NCBI GenBank assembly: GCA_963277665.1
Contig: OY728132.1
Span: 273,422,898-273,486,897 of the forward strand
Direction of reading: 5' to 3'
Source: Viscum album
Lineage: Eukaryota; Streptophyta; Magnoliopsida; Santalales; Viscaceae
Length of the DNA stretch: 64,000 nucleotides
A program made the position numbers and the translations under genes. The notes below the pieces were generated by a model. It ran no database searches and had not been told where the DNA came from. It worked only from the letters and a program-made list of their open reading frames with translations. Below, one piece after another: positions 1-12,081 of this stretch; within the stretch, counting starts at the first letter, position 1; every line of letters starts with the position of its first letter.

Positions 1-2387
1 GGAGAAAAGGAATCACCAGTAGTGAAGGAATAACCCATGAATTGGTGTGTGCATCAAAATTACTCCTCTTTTAAATATAATTAACTATGATGGATTGAAT
101 TATTTGAGTTTTCAATTCCCTTCCATATAGGAATAATATGATGATATATTTCTTGTGGATTTTCTAAGCATTCCTCCATACCGATAGATTGATTTCTGCA
201 TTGATCTACACTTTGAAATATATTTAATATATGTGTTATCATATTTGATGTATCTCTTCGATATTATCAAGACGGGGGTACGATTGAAATACATACATAG
301 GATGATATTTGATATAAAAAGTGTTTCTCCATGGGTAGCCATAGTGTTGTTTTCCAATAAGGACAACATGGCTTGAGGATATGCATGGAATACCATCACC
401 AAAATTATGTGACTGTAAAGAATATGTATCCCCAAGATATAATATATAAATTCACCATTCGGTTGATAGAGGCTTGATGGTTCTCAAAAATTGACCTCAA
501 ATATGGGTATTAGTAGTTTCTAGTACGATATGAGGATATAGTGAAGATAAAATATGATGTCATTATGGGAACACATATTACATAATGATTCCATTTTTGC
601 TGATGAATGTACTAAAAATATTCCTTGGTCCCCTACACAAGATCCTTTTTCCCTTTTCATAACTCTTCAGGGTAGTACTAATCGATGATATCCTATTGTA
701 CATGACATCTGAGAGGGATCATGAAAGACACTCATGGATTATTTATGATCCACTCTAAGAGGACAAGTTATATAGGATGTTCTCAAAGTTCCAGTTCGAT
801 ATTTAATAGGTCCACATTATAAGAAAATTTATCTCATTAGATGGTGCGATGTTGTACCCGACAATGGTCGAGGCACTATTAGATTGCGAGCCACACAAGA
901 GTCTGATAGAGGTTCAGAGCTTCCATGGGTTGGAAAGCTACTATCAGATATTAATAAATTAATTTTCTAGAATATATTCTCCCATGATATCCTTAACCTG
1001 AATGTGATATTCTTTTTTGTGCATAAACAGGTTGTAGAATAAATTCTAGGATTTTAGGTTGGTATTCATGACCACTCCTATATTAATATTTCTATAGGAG
1101 GCTGTCAAGTACATACTGTTCTATAATGTATCTAAAACTGGACCCTGTATCATTATGATGTAATGATTTGGGATGATTTCCTATGGTTCACATCATTTTA
1201 AACCACATGAGTTGAAAAACATGACGAACAATCTTGAGTTATCATTAGTAGTCTTTACATTGAAGATGAGGTGACTCTACCTTATGGATGATCATTTTTT
1301 CAACTATTCTGACTAATAGTTTATCATGTATAACATCAATAGGATATTTCATGACATTATATAGAGTTGATAGATATATTTAATCCAGTATTATGAATTT
1401 GAGATGTTATATAACCCTAGGAATGAGAACATGGTATTATACTCTCTCAGTAAGAGATATTGTTTTCAATTAATGAATTAGCATTCAGAATAGTTAGCCT
1501 TGTTAAGATTACCTTTTGTATATTGTAATGGATAATACTATATCTATTCTATGGTTCTACCCATCCCTTTTTATAGTTTATTGGGATGAAACACCTTGGG
1601 GATTCCAATAGTGAAACATTGTGTACTTATTTATCCACTATCCATGCTCTTCATTGATTTTATAAAGGCGGTGACCCTGTCATTCTTTTTAGAGGATACA
1701 TGATGGTACCCCTAATTTTATGAGATTAGGGTCTAAAATAGTTTCATATATCTCATGTTTCAGTAATGCATGTGTGCATATGATTTACTAAAACCCTCTA
1801 CTTCATTTTTTCGAGCCAACAATGAATAAGGCAGTTAAAGATTTTGTCTATCGAAGCCTTGTCACCAAGAGAAGGCTGAGAACCAAAATCTAGAAAAATT
1901 ATCTAAACTCATTGATGATCGAGAGTGTAAGTTGTATTTAACATCCATGGACATCATATTGATGTTATCGATCATTTCATAGCGACATGATCTATTTTTT
2001 TGTGATGAAAACAAGACTTTTCCCTACTGAAAATAGTTTTTGTTTTGTTATTTTTTTGAATCCACACATGGATTATTCAGGGAGTTTGAAAGATATATTT
2101 TTATTGTTAAAAAGGATTCATTATTGAATATGGTGTTTTCATAGGTTTTAAATACATTTTGGGTTCCATATTTAGATAATGGTGAAAAAATTATGAAATG
2201 GAAGCAAGTTCATGAAAAATTACAATGTTTTGTGAAATTTTAAATTTCGTTTAAACAACTTATAGAATTTTATGTTTTGGTACAGTCACATCAAAACATG
2301 GAAAATGTATGAATTTTACAAAAGATGAAAAAATTGTGCAAAAGAAAAATTTATGTGAAACACGAATGAAGAACAACATGGATGGAG
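1..2387. other. AT-rich sequence left of the Copia element, no gene seen
   Basis: The sequence is AT-rich and full of stops on both strands, and I recognise no coding motif. It would be the original flank of the Copia element that starts near 2,388. A 5-bp string TGGAG at 2,383-2,387 also follows the other end of that element at about 29,141, which is compatible with a target-site duplication but could be chance. The stretch is probably worn retroelement DNA, but I could not place it in a family. Confidence 0.5.
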
Positions 2388-2932
2388 TGAAATACAATTA
2401 TGCACCAAATACAATTTCAAAAATAAAGATTCATGCATAGTGGAATTAGTGAAATGAACATCCACACAATGAAATATATGATTATTAATAGAAAGGCACC
2501 TCCTTTATTTTAGATAACAGTTTCTGTGATAATCTGGGGCCTCCTCCATGTGAATGAATTGCACTCATAAGAGTTGTACATATTAAATCTTGCACACAAT
2601 GTCTTACTTGTGTCTATTAAGAATTAGTGAAACTCGTGTTCTTATTTTGTGAATGATAATGGGTGCACAAAATTTATCTTTTTCAAAAAATCCAAAAGTT
2701 ATTTACATGTACATGTTTTTTCTACAAGTTCTTTAGTTTTATGAACAATGATTTTTGAATATCAATTTTTTATTATTGTTTTTAAGTGAAGACATTCAAG
2801 ACTATGGGGAATGAACTTCTTCATGATAATGAGTGAAAAAGACTTAAAATACAATATTCTAAAGATACCTTCATATTGATAAATTGATCTATACTTCTAC
2901 TAAAGAAGTGGCCTAAGGGGATCAGATGGAAG
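2388..2932 (+). repeat. Copia 5' LTR, upstream part
   Basis: This part resembles 28,265-28,860: both have an A/T-rich promoter-like line followed by GGCACCTCC or GGCACCCCCC (2,495 and 28,384), then a GTGAAACTC-TGTTCTT line and a TGAATGATAA line in the same order. The LTR is interrupted at 2,932 by E1, and the last five bases, GGAAG, are the target duplication. The start at 2,388 is inferred from TG after TGGAG and from a length (about 880 bp once rejoined) equal to the 3' copy. Confidence 0.5.
2928..2932. repeat. E1 target-site duplication, left copy
   Basis: GGAAG sits directly outside the E1 LTR end at 2,933 and recurs at 11,736-11,740 directly outside the other end. A 5-bp duplication is standard for Ty3/gypsy integration. 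The perfect match fixes both element ends. Confidence 0.9.
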
Positions 2933-4824
2933 TGTCACAAACCAACTCGGGTCGACCCTGAACCAGTCACCCGAGCCAGCCCGCGACATGGCCTGAGTGG
3001 CATTTTCGATCCCCACAGGTTGGTAAGTACTGTCGGACATCAAAATATTATCGTTGGGAACGATTTCAGCCCAAAAAAAAGCAGGATCAAGGAAATAAAT
3101 CTAACTAAACAGAACAAAGAAACGCTAATATCAGAAAAGAAATAAAATCCAAATGACCAAACGTACCTCTATGTGACCTCGCAGATCACCACCCAACCAA
3201 AGACCAATCTCGCTCCAACATCGAGCAACTCAAACCAGAAAAACCTGAACTAGGGGAACCTGCAACTGAAATGGTAAAAGATAGGCGTGATTACAAAAAT
3301 ACTTAGTAGGTAAGCCCAACAACAATTCCCAAAGCACTTCCAGTGAGTAAAGAATTTACAAATTCCATGTTATAACTAAAATGTATAAAAGTAAGCTCCC
3401 ATAATATTTCACCTGAAAAACTAAAACACGAGACATTGAACTTATTCTTTTTCAAATTTTGGATTCCTTCAATTAGTTCCATACTCATTCTAAAAGGGAA
3501 AGAAGTGTTACATCTTCAAATATTACACAAATAGAATAAGGAATTTTAATTTGAAACCCATTTTCACAAAGTAGAATAGTATAAGCTTTAAAGGGAAACT
3601 GAGAGTAAACAAGTAAGGAAAAACAAGTAAACATGGGTGATCCGATAAATCCCTAGAAAACCCCTTGACGTACTCAGGTTCAGACTACCTACTAGCATGG
3701 TACTCCATATTCAACAACCAACTGGCCGCCCTAACAGCCAACCAGTGGCACGCCCCACAAGGCTTACCTACCAAGGGGGACCAACCTGTCTAATCGGGGT
3801 TAGCCAGTAACCGTCACTCGATTCTCCTAAAGACTCCCAGGAACCCATGGTGGTTTTAATTATACCATGTAAGTGGGAGGCCCTCTCACACGTGACTCAT
3901 CTCACTGCACTTTCCAACCCATTACACGGACACCGCTACACAACAACCCTCAAATGGAAGTCCCCCTGTAGAGATGCCCCATAAGTATGTATATATATAT
4001 ATCACTTCACATTACATAAAGTGCCTACCGGGCCGCCATATCATTCAGCATGTAAACCATTAGATACCAAGTCATTTCGAAAAGACATAACACACACCAT
4101 CACATTGAAAACCAGATACTCTCTTAGAAACCCGTTTAATGAAACCAAACCACCAAAGACAAATTCCAAAATCCAGCTCAAAGGCCAAACAGGCCATTAA
4201 TCATTTTTTTGAAGGAACGTTGTTTCTCAAATGAAAATCAAAATTTTATTCACACATAAAATGGAAAAAATATCAAAAAAAAAAATTTTCCACACTTGAA
4301 GCTTCCAAAAAAACAAGTTTGAAGGCCAAACAAGCATTTTCTCTATTCAAGGTTTTAAGAGAACACCATTTTCCAAAAATAATACACCTGGCATTTAACA
4401 CACATCAAAACCATTTCCAATCCCACTTCAAGATGCCTTGAACGTTTCAAAAAGAACTCATTTAGCCACATCACAAGAAACCCAGACAATTATGTCCAAG
4501 AAAAATGCTTCTAGTGCAATGCAAGAATTAAACAGAATTCAATTTGAGCAGGTCACCGCACTAAGTATAACTATTTAATACTACATTAAATTTACTGAAA
4601 TTCAATAAAAGGACAAGGAATAAATAAATTCTAACGTTAAAGGCAAGTGCAGTGGGAGAAAACCTTCCTCAAAGTCACAAAGTGAACTCGACGACACAAC
4701 ACACCTCGTGTAGGCACATATACATGACAAGCAAAAGGCTGCAGCATTGCGGAATTATCCCGCCGACACGCTGCAAAAAAAACAAAAACAACAAAATAGA
4801 AAACCAAATATATAAAAATAAACC

Positions 4825-5585
4825 CTAACAGAAATCAGCCACAAAAGATTTTCTCGGCACAGATGCCCTCGACCACCGGTGTCGCGCGCCAATTAAAGGG
4901 GTGGCGCGCACTGGAAGGGAGACCGCCAGAGATCGGGAAATGATAGTCGGGTGCACCGCTGGCCGGTGCATGGCGGCGGCGGCTGGCCGAACCCCCAGAA
5001 AAAGGGTCGGGATGCCGGAACGGGGGCCGGAGGGTGCGCTGAAATGCCTTAAAAGAAACCGGAAGTGCCCGGGGCTGCTGGCTGGCGGCATGGCCCGTCG
5101 GAATGTGCAGGGACACCTGAACGATGTCAGACTATGGAGGCTGGTCGACGGAGGAGGAGGCCGGCAGCAAGTGATCGCTGGAGGAGGGTGGTCGGCGGCA
5201 GGCGCGGTCGCCAGAGGGCAGGGAGGCGTGGCAAGGATGCTGGAGGGCAGGGCGATGCAAGAGTTGGGCACCAGTGCGGAGGCCGGACGGCGGGCAGGCG
5301 GAGAGCGGCGACGAAGGGAGATCGGGACATGGTCTGGGAGCCCGGTGCGGTGGTTGAGATCGCCAGAAAATGGGAGGGGAGCGGTGGATGCTGGGGGTCG
5401 CACGGACAGTCTGGGAGCAGTGGGGAGCGGGGCACCGGACAGAGGTCAGGCGCGGGCGTCGGTCATCGAAGGGAGCAGGGTGTGCGACCGGGGCACCGTG
5501 GCGGAGCGAGGTCATAAGGGAGGGGAGTCGGGTGGGTGACACGCTGAAGGTAAGGGAAAAAGGGGGGAGGCACAACATGGGGGGT
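4825..5585 (-). other. GC-rich island in the E1 LTR, open frames probably not genes
   Basis: A stretch of about 750 bp, rich in GGCCGG and CCGGA-type words, lies within AT-rich LTR sequence. Long open frames exist on both strands (192 codons on minus from 5,403, 212 codons on plus from 4,901), as expected when stop codons are rare in GC-rich DNA. The matching island in the other LTR (10,510-11,270) does not keep any of these frames over the same span. I read it as transcribed leader or regulatory sequence of the LTR, not protein. Confidence 0.65.
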
Positions 5586-5599
5586 AGATTTAGGGTTTA

Positions 5600-5920
5600 G
5601 GAAATATATACATATATACATATATATATAATATTGATAATAATAATAATAATAAGGATAATAATAATAATAATAATAAAAATAGTATCTTAGAATAAAT
5701 AAATAAATAAAATAAAATCTTAATAATAATAATGAACATTACATTAAAATTTTTAAAAAAATTTATAATAACAATAATAATAATAATATTTCTGATAATA
5801 ATAATAATAATATAGAAATAATAATAATTTAACAATCATAATAATAAAAAATAATGATACAAAAAACCTAACCTTTATAATTATAATACTGTAAAAATAA
5901 ATTAAAATATTATTATTATT
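5600..5920. repeat. AAT-type microsatellite block in the E1 3' LTR
   Basis: Imperfect runs of AAT/ATA/TAA units with short TA runs start just after the GC island. The other LTR has the same block at 11,290-11,560, with a different number of units. This length difference is one of the main differences between the two LTRs. Confidence 0.85.
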
Positions 5921-6089
5921 TAAAAATTCGTGCAGACACACGATAACCTGGGCCAAACACATGGCCACTACTAACGTTACGGTGTCCGCGCACCGGCACG
6001 AAACCAGCCAATCACAATTAAACATTGAAAATTTCAAACCAGGACCATGAATAGTGTAAAATAAGGGCGTCTGCGGTCTGGGTGTCACA

Positions 6090-6102
6090 ATTCACCCCAC
6101 CA
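6090..6102 (-). other. E1 polypurine tract next to the 3' LTR
   Basis: On the minus strand the sequence just before the LTR start reads GGTGGGGTGAAT, and a second purine run (GGGGGGAGAAAG) lies about 15 bp further inside. This is where plus-strand priming would occur. Confidence 0.6.
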
Positions 6103-7452
6103 AAAACACTTTCTCCCCCCAGAAAGTCACCCAATAGACCGATAGACAAAGGATGAATCCATGCCCGGCAGAAAAACGAAAGAGACCACAATCCAAGAGA
6201 ATAGAAGAACACGAAAGAGTTCTACCCCCCACAGAACTCAACTAGTGCAAAAATTCAATCCGCAATCATACAATCCTTGGAAGGGGGCGATGTAGGAACT
6301 CCCAATTAACCCAAACTTATCTTCGTAACACAAGAGAAACAACTCCTCTAAGACTAAGAATTTTAAACCTAGAGAAAAACCCCAAACACCTGAGAAAACT
6401 TCATAGGAGAACATAATCCACAAGGTAAACTTGAGCATCACCACAACATCAATTCTTCCAAAAGCACTACATGTCCAAATGAACACAAACAAACCGAGAT
6501 CAACTCTTGCATGATCTAAACCCACCTTTGAAAAAAACACATGATCCAGAACAACATAATCAGACAAACGAGACCGTTTGGATTAAAAACAAACACATCC
6601 ATCCCAACATCATGATGACCCAATATACCTATGACAATGCAAAAACTTTAATAGTGGAAGAATGATAATGGAAGTAATTTTAAATGCTTTGTTTCCAACA
6701 CTGAACACAAAACCCGAACTGAGGCTTCACACCCCTGTGAAATCCTGACTGTGTGTGAGCTCCACCCCGAAACCTGTGGCTAGGGCTCTGATGGCTGAAG
6801 CATCTCCTGCATCATAGTCAGGCACTGGAGTTTTCGGGTCACAGAGTCTCTGTCAGGCGATGCTTCCGGAAAAACTTCTCTAGGTGACCCAAACACTAAC
6901 AATTATGGCATGTCTTCAGAGAGGTGTGACGTGATGGCTTTGCATGCCCAAAACGACCACACTGATGGCACACCATTAGACTATTTATCAAACTGAAAGC
7001 CAAAGTCATTAAAGAGGACTCTTTAGAATAGATCCATCTGACACACTCCACTCGTCAGATGGGATAACTTCACGAGCAACTGGATACGGTGGATTTCCGA
7101 CCGTATATACTCTGGAGACTAACCTAGCTAAGAACACCTCAAGCACCAACTTACCCAAAGTGATGGTCCCCAAAAAAGGGAGGGATCACTCTTTGATCTC
7201 CGAACAAAGACCCCCGATGAAGGGAGGAGTCTTAATCAATCTTGTGATGCTACATCTAGAAATAGAGACACAATATCCTTGAATTGGTCAATAAACACTT
7301 TCAACACCTGTTGTCCCAGTTGATTATGCATAAGATCTTCCACTTTCTTCGTCTTCCCCTATTAAATTATAAACCTTCAGACGAAGACAACTTTAATGAA
7401 AACCCACGTCATCCCAGTTTGCAGTGATGGTAGGGCGAACAACTCTCACTCT
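6103..7452 (-). other. E1 interior beyond gag, no conserved domain seen
   Basis: This stretch has mixed composition, more GC than the old flanks. A 109-codon open frame lies on the minus strand at 6,567-6,238; it is rich in Phe, Leu and Val and resembles nothing I know. The part at 6,700-7,250 would follow gag. I looked for a CCHC knuckle, a DTGA protease or an FxDD RT motif on the minus strand and saw none. Confidence 0.55.
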
Positions 7453-7660
7453 TCCAAAGATGATCCCTTGAACAAACTCAAAACAACACGCATTCAAACA
7501 GGGTCAGGAGTTCCCAATACCCTGAAGATGCGCTCGACCTCTTCAAGTCACTCTACTATCTCTAACAGACTCAAATCACCATGAAGGGCAGATAACGTCC
7601 TAGAAAGGCCAAAAACTGGGCCTGACTCATCAAAACACTATGGACCTTTCTGGGTGGCAT
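7453..7660 (-). pseudogene. E1 gag remnant
   Basis: An ATG at 7,660 (minus) begins MPPRK, close to the MPPR opening common in plant gypsy gag and seen in E5 at 48,783. About 35 codons downstream, in another frame, is LEEVERIFRVLGTPDP (minus, about 7,547-7,500), followed by MRVVLSLFKGSSLEE. The pattern Trp/Leu-x-x-x-Glu-x-x-Phe, then Leu-Gly-x-Pro-Asp, then a Leu-x-Gly-x-Ala-like helix is the start of the retrotransposon gag capsid domain. Stops and at least one frame change break it. This gives the element its strand and superfamily. The rest of gag to about 7,130 is suggested only by composition. Confidence 0.65.
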
Positions 7661-8591
7661 TTCTGAACAAGATACATAACACCAAGGCGAAACTAATATT
7701 AATCGAAGAAACATCAATAAAGCATCCTTATCCAAAACAACAATCTTGAAAACCAAACACAACCCAAAATTCCCTTTTTTGAATCCCATTTTCATTTTTA
7801 AATTTCAAAACCAACTTATTTCAAGACCACTTTTCAAACACCAAACCACTGTCAATCCAAAATCACTTTTCAGAACCATTTCCCCTTTAAAAAAAAAATT
7901 TAGAAAACAAGTTCAAACCCCTTATTTCAAATATTCACCCAGGTAATCCCATGAACCATTGCACATGTCTCCATCCACTTTCCATTCCTACGCACACCAA
8001 CAGGCACTTTCAATACATTCTATCACATGTGAAAACGTTCATAAAGAGGACCTGGGGATTCACCCCAAACCATTCTCGACCAATTTTCAAAGCAAACAAC
8101 TAATTTTCAAATCACGAGATTTTAGTTTTAAACCCCATTTCATACGTTTAAAATCATTTAAAAGAAAGCAGCCCCATTTTCAAAAACATTTTTAATTTCA
8201 AAAAACGCACTTACACCAACCCAAACGAAAACAACATTCAAGTTGCATCAAACACTGGGGTGAGGGACTAGTAGTCACTCTTAACCTGGCGATATGGTAG
8301 TGGGCCATGTCCCACTTAAGCATAGACCACTAGGAGGAATTCAAACCATGTACCCAGACTCCACATGGGTCACTACTCCATGTGAAATCACGATGTAACA
8401 TCAGCTTTCCTCTGTTGTCATCTCTCAACCCAAAACAAACCAGACATAGACAAAGACTCAATTCCTAGACTACCCCAGTCGTCTCGAGGTGCAGATCGGG
8501 CGATGGTTCATGATGTCCTTCCCGTACCTACCTCTCGAGTCCCGACAGTCCAAATCTCCACCAACCAGAAAACCCAAATAATAATTACCTC
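7661..8591 (-). other. E1 leader between primer site and gag, no gene
   Basis: About 930 bp of untranslated leader on the minus strand, with A-rich and C-rich patches on the plus strand and runs of AAACC/CCATTTT words. Open frames here on plus (7,746-7,946 and 7,959-8,195) have a composition expected from C/A-rich noncoding DNA. Confidence 0.55.
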
Positions 8592-8603
8592 CCTCTGAAT
8601 ACA
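8592..8603 (-). other. E1 primer binding site
   Basis: The minus strand reads TGTATTCAGAGG three bases inside the 5' LTR end. It differs at a few bases from TGGTATCAGAGC, the site complementary to the plant initiator-Met tRNA 3' end. It fixes which LTR is the 5' one. Confidence 0.75.
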
Positions 8604-8606
8604 TTT

Positions 8607-11600
8607 TTTCATGAACCAACCTGGGTCAACCCTGAACTGGTCCCCCGATTTGGCCTACGACATGGCCTGAGGTGTGTTCTTGATCCCCATGGGCTGGAAA
8701 CTAGTGTCGGGCATCAAAATTTTATCGTTAGGAATGATTTATGCCCAATAAAAGAAAGATCAAGGCACGAAAACTAACTAAACAGAACAAAAAAATGCTA
8801 ACAGCTGAAAAGAAATAAAATCCACACGACCAAACATACCTCCATGTGACCTCACATATCACCACCCAACCAAAGACCAACCTCGCTCCAACATCGATCG
8901 ACTCAAACCAGATAAACCTGAACAAGGGGAACCTGAAACTAAATGGGTAAAAGATAGGCGTGAGTAAAAATGTACACAGTAGGTAAGCCCAACAACAAGT
9001 TCCAAAGCACTACCATGGAGTAATGAATTTACAAATTCCAGGTTTGAACTACAATGTATAAAAGTATGCTCCCATAATATTTCACATGAAAAACTAAATC
9101 ATGAGACATTGACCTTATTCTTTTTCAAAAGATGGATTCCATTCATTAGTGCCATACTCATTATAAAAGAAAAATAAGTGTCACATCTTCAAAATTTACA
9201 CAAAGAGAATAAATCATTTTCATTTGAAAACCATTTTCACAAAGTAGAATAGTATAAGCTGTAAAGTGCTACTGAGAGTAAAGAAGAAAGAAAAAACAAG
9301 TAACCATGGGTGATGCTAAACATCCCTAGAAAACCCCTGGATGTACTCGGGTTAAGACTACCTATCGGCACGGTACTCCATAGTCAATAACCAACTTGTT
9401 GCCCTAACATCCAACCAGTGGAACACCCCATAAGGCCTACCAACCAAGGGGGGACCAACCCGTCTAATCGGGGTTAGGCAGTAACCGTCACTCGATTCTC
9501 TAATAGATGCCCCGGAACCCCATGTGGTTTTAATAATACTGTTTAAGTAGGAGGCCCTCGCATGCATGAATCATCTCACCAAATTTTCCAACCCCTTACT
9601 CGGACACTGCTACAAGACAACCCTTAAAGGGAATTCCCCCGATATAGATACCCTATAAGTATGAATATATATATATATATCACTTCACATTCCATAAAGT
9701 GACAACCGGGCCACCATATCATTCAACATTTAAACCATTAGATACCAAGGAGTTTCCAAAATACATAACACACAACATCACGTTGAAAACTAGAAACCCA
9801 CTTCGAAACCCATTTATGTAAAACCAAACCATCACAGACAAATTCCAAAATCCAGCTCAAAGGCCAAACGGGCCATTAATCATTTTTTTAAGGAATGTTG
9901 TTTCTCAAATGAAATCCAAAATTTTACTCACGTATCAAAGGAAAAAATTTTCAACAACAAATGATCCACACATGAAGTTTCCAAAAAAACAAGTTTAAAG
10001 GCCAAACAAGCATTTTCTCTACTCAAGGTTTTAAGAGAACACCATTTTCAATAAACAATACACCTTCCATTTTACACACACCAAAACCATTTCCAACCAC
10101 ACTTCAACATGTCTTTCACGTTTCAAAAAGAACTCATTTATCCATATACCAAGAAAACCACATAATTATTTCCATGAAAAATGCTTCCAGGGCAATGTAA
10201 GAAATAAACAGATTTCATTCATAGTAGGTCACCGCACTAAGCATAACTATTTAATACTACATTAAATTTACTGAAATTCAATAAAAGTACATGGAATAAA
10301 AAAATTCTAACGTTAAAGGAAAGTGTAGTGGGAGAAAACCTACATCGAAGTCACAAACTGAACTCGACGACACAACACACCTTCCGCAGGCGCATACGCA
10401 CGTGCAAGCAAAAGACCGCAGCATTGCAGAATTATCCCGCCGACACGCTCCAAAAAACACCAAAACAAAAAAATAGCAAACCACAGGTATAAAAATATAC
10501 TCAAACAAAAATCAGCCACAAAAGACTTCCTTGGCATAGACACGCTCGACCGCTAGGGTCATGTGCCAGTTAAAGGGGCTGTGTGCACTGGAAGGGAGAC
10601 CGCCGGAGGTCGGGCAACGATAGCCGGGTGCACCTCTGGCCGGTGCAAGGCGGCGAAGGCTGGATGGACCACTAGAAAAAGGGTCAGGATTTCAGAATGG
10701 GGGCCGGAGGGTGCGCTGGAATGCTAGAAAAGAAACCAGAAGTGCCCGAGGCTGCTGGCCGGTGTTAGGGCCAGCCGGAAAGTGACCGGAGGCTGCCGGA
10801 AATTGCAGGGGCGCCGGAACGGCGCCGAACAGCAGAGGCTGGTTGTCGAAGGAGGTGTCCAGCAGCAGGAGATCACCGGAGGTGGGAGGCCGGTGGCAAG
10901 CTGGGTCGCCAGAGGGCATGGGAGCACGAGAGGGTTGCTGGAGGGCAGGGCGGCGCGAGAGCTAGGCACCGAGGCAGAGGCCGGACGACGGGCATGCTGA
11001 GAGTGGTGGCGAAGGGAGATCAGGACATGGCCAGGGAGCCAGGCGCAGTGGTCAAGATCACCAGAATATAGGAGTGGAGCGGTGGAGGCTGGGGGTCGCG
11101 CGGACAGGCGGAGTGCAATGGGGAGCGGAGCACCAGATAGATGCCTGGCGCCGAAGGGAGCAGGGCGCACTGCCGGAGTGCCGAGGTGGAGTGAGGTTGG
11201 AGGGGAGGGGAGTCAGGTGGGCGACGCGCTGAAAGTACAGAAAGGGGGGGGGGGAAGGCGCCACATGGGGGGTAGATTTAGGGTTTGGGATATATATATA
11301 TATATATATAATGATAATAATAATAATAATAATAATAATAATATGATATAATAAATAAATAAATCAAATCAAATCTTAATAATAATAACGAACCTTACAT
11401 TAAAAACTTTAAGAACCTTTATAATAATAATAATAAACTTTGTTTTAATAATAATAATATCTAAATAATAATAATTAAAAAATCCTAATAATATAAATAA
11501 TGTTACAACAAACCTAACATTTATAATTATAATACTGTCAAAATAAATTAAAATATTAATATTATTTAAAACTTCATGAAGACACACAATAACCCGGGCC

Positions 11601-11735
11601 AAACACACGGCCACTACTAACGTTGTGGTGTCCGTTCACTGGCGCGAAACCCACCAATCACAATTAAACTTTTGTAATTTCAAACCAGGACCAAGAAAGG
11701 AGTAAAATAAGGGCGTTTGCGGTTTGGGTGTGATA
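8607..11735 (-). repeat. E1 5' LTR (3,129 bp)
   Basis: Partner of 2,933-6,089. It contains the same GC-rich island (about 10,510-11,270) and the same AAT microsatellite block (11,290-11,560). Its outer end reads GGGTGTGATA on plus, one or two changes from GGGTGTCACA in the other LTR, and is followed directly by the GGAAG duplication. Confidence 0.87.
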
Positions 11736-12081
11736 GGAAGTGTTCTGAGGGAGGCAGTGTGTTGTTACTAAAATCTTGTAGAGGATGTTTTCAGGGAAAA
11801 ATGTGTAAATTTCTAAAAAAATACCAAAAAAATAGAAAATCAAAATAGATTTTTGTACGACCGATGAACTTTGGACATATGATCATTGGACTATACCGTA
11901 GTGGTGAATCATATAAAATTGTTGTTTTGGATCTCATCATGTTAATATTTTATTATATAACTATTTCATAAGACATGTTTTAAAAATTCAATCCATCATG
12001 AGAATATGATAAGTCTTTATAAAAGAAAATGTTTACACCCTAATTCACCCTTCCCCTCCAAGATTGTTATGGGGTCTTACA
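11736..12081 (+). repeat. Copia 5' LTR, downstream part
   Basis: The LTR resumes after E1. The tail AATTCACCCTTCCCCTCC (about 12,040-12,057), then TTATGGGGTCTTACA, parallels GATTCACCCCTCCCCTC, then TTATAGGACCCTACA at the right end of the element. This C-rich line just before the LTR end is common in Sirevirus LTRs as I know them. A worn primer site (AGTCAAATCAATGG) would follow; its identity is weak. Confidence 0.55.

Larger units (their letters stand above)
2933..6089 (-). repeat. E1 3' LTR (3,157 bp)
   Basis: It aligns end to end with 8,607-11,735. Shared landmarks include the CCTAACA..CAGCCACAAAAGA line at about 4,824/10,508, the GC-rich island, the AAT-rich block and the terminal AATAAGGGCGT line. 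On the minus strand it opens with TGTGACACCC at 6,089 and closes with TGTGACA at 2,933. Several small indels and many transitions separate it from its partner, so the insertion is not recent. Confidence 0.88.
2933..11735 (-). mobile_element. E1: gag-only Ty3/gypsy-type retrotransposon with 3.1-kb LTRs
   Basis: Two long direct repeats (2,933-6,089 and 8,607-11,735) flank a 2.5-kb interior. On the minus strand the LTR starts TGTGACACCC and ends TGTGACA. A primer site lies at 8,592-8,603 and a purine tract next to 6,090, so the element reads from right to left. The only coding trace is a gag remnant near 7,660-7,453; no protease, RT or integrase is present and there is little room for them. This is the layout of a gag-only terminal-repeat element (TR-GAG) or LARD that depends on another element for enzymes. 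It is bounded by GGAAG on both sides, so it inserted whole into the Copia LTR. Confidence 0.85.

Noticed and set aside
4901..5539. A 212-codon open frame on plus and overlapping frames on minus as possible genes
   Set aside because: They lie in a GC-rich LTR island with few stops by composition, overlap each other on both strands, are not kept in the second LTR copy and show no known motif.
5600..5920. Functional origin or matrix-attachment site because of AT-rich repeats
   Set aside because: Simple AAT microsatellite growth inside an LTR explains it; nothing specific supports another role.
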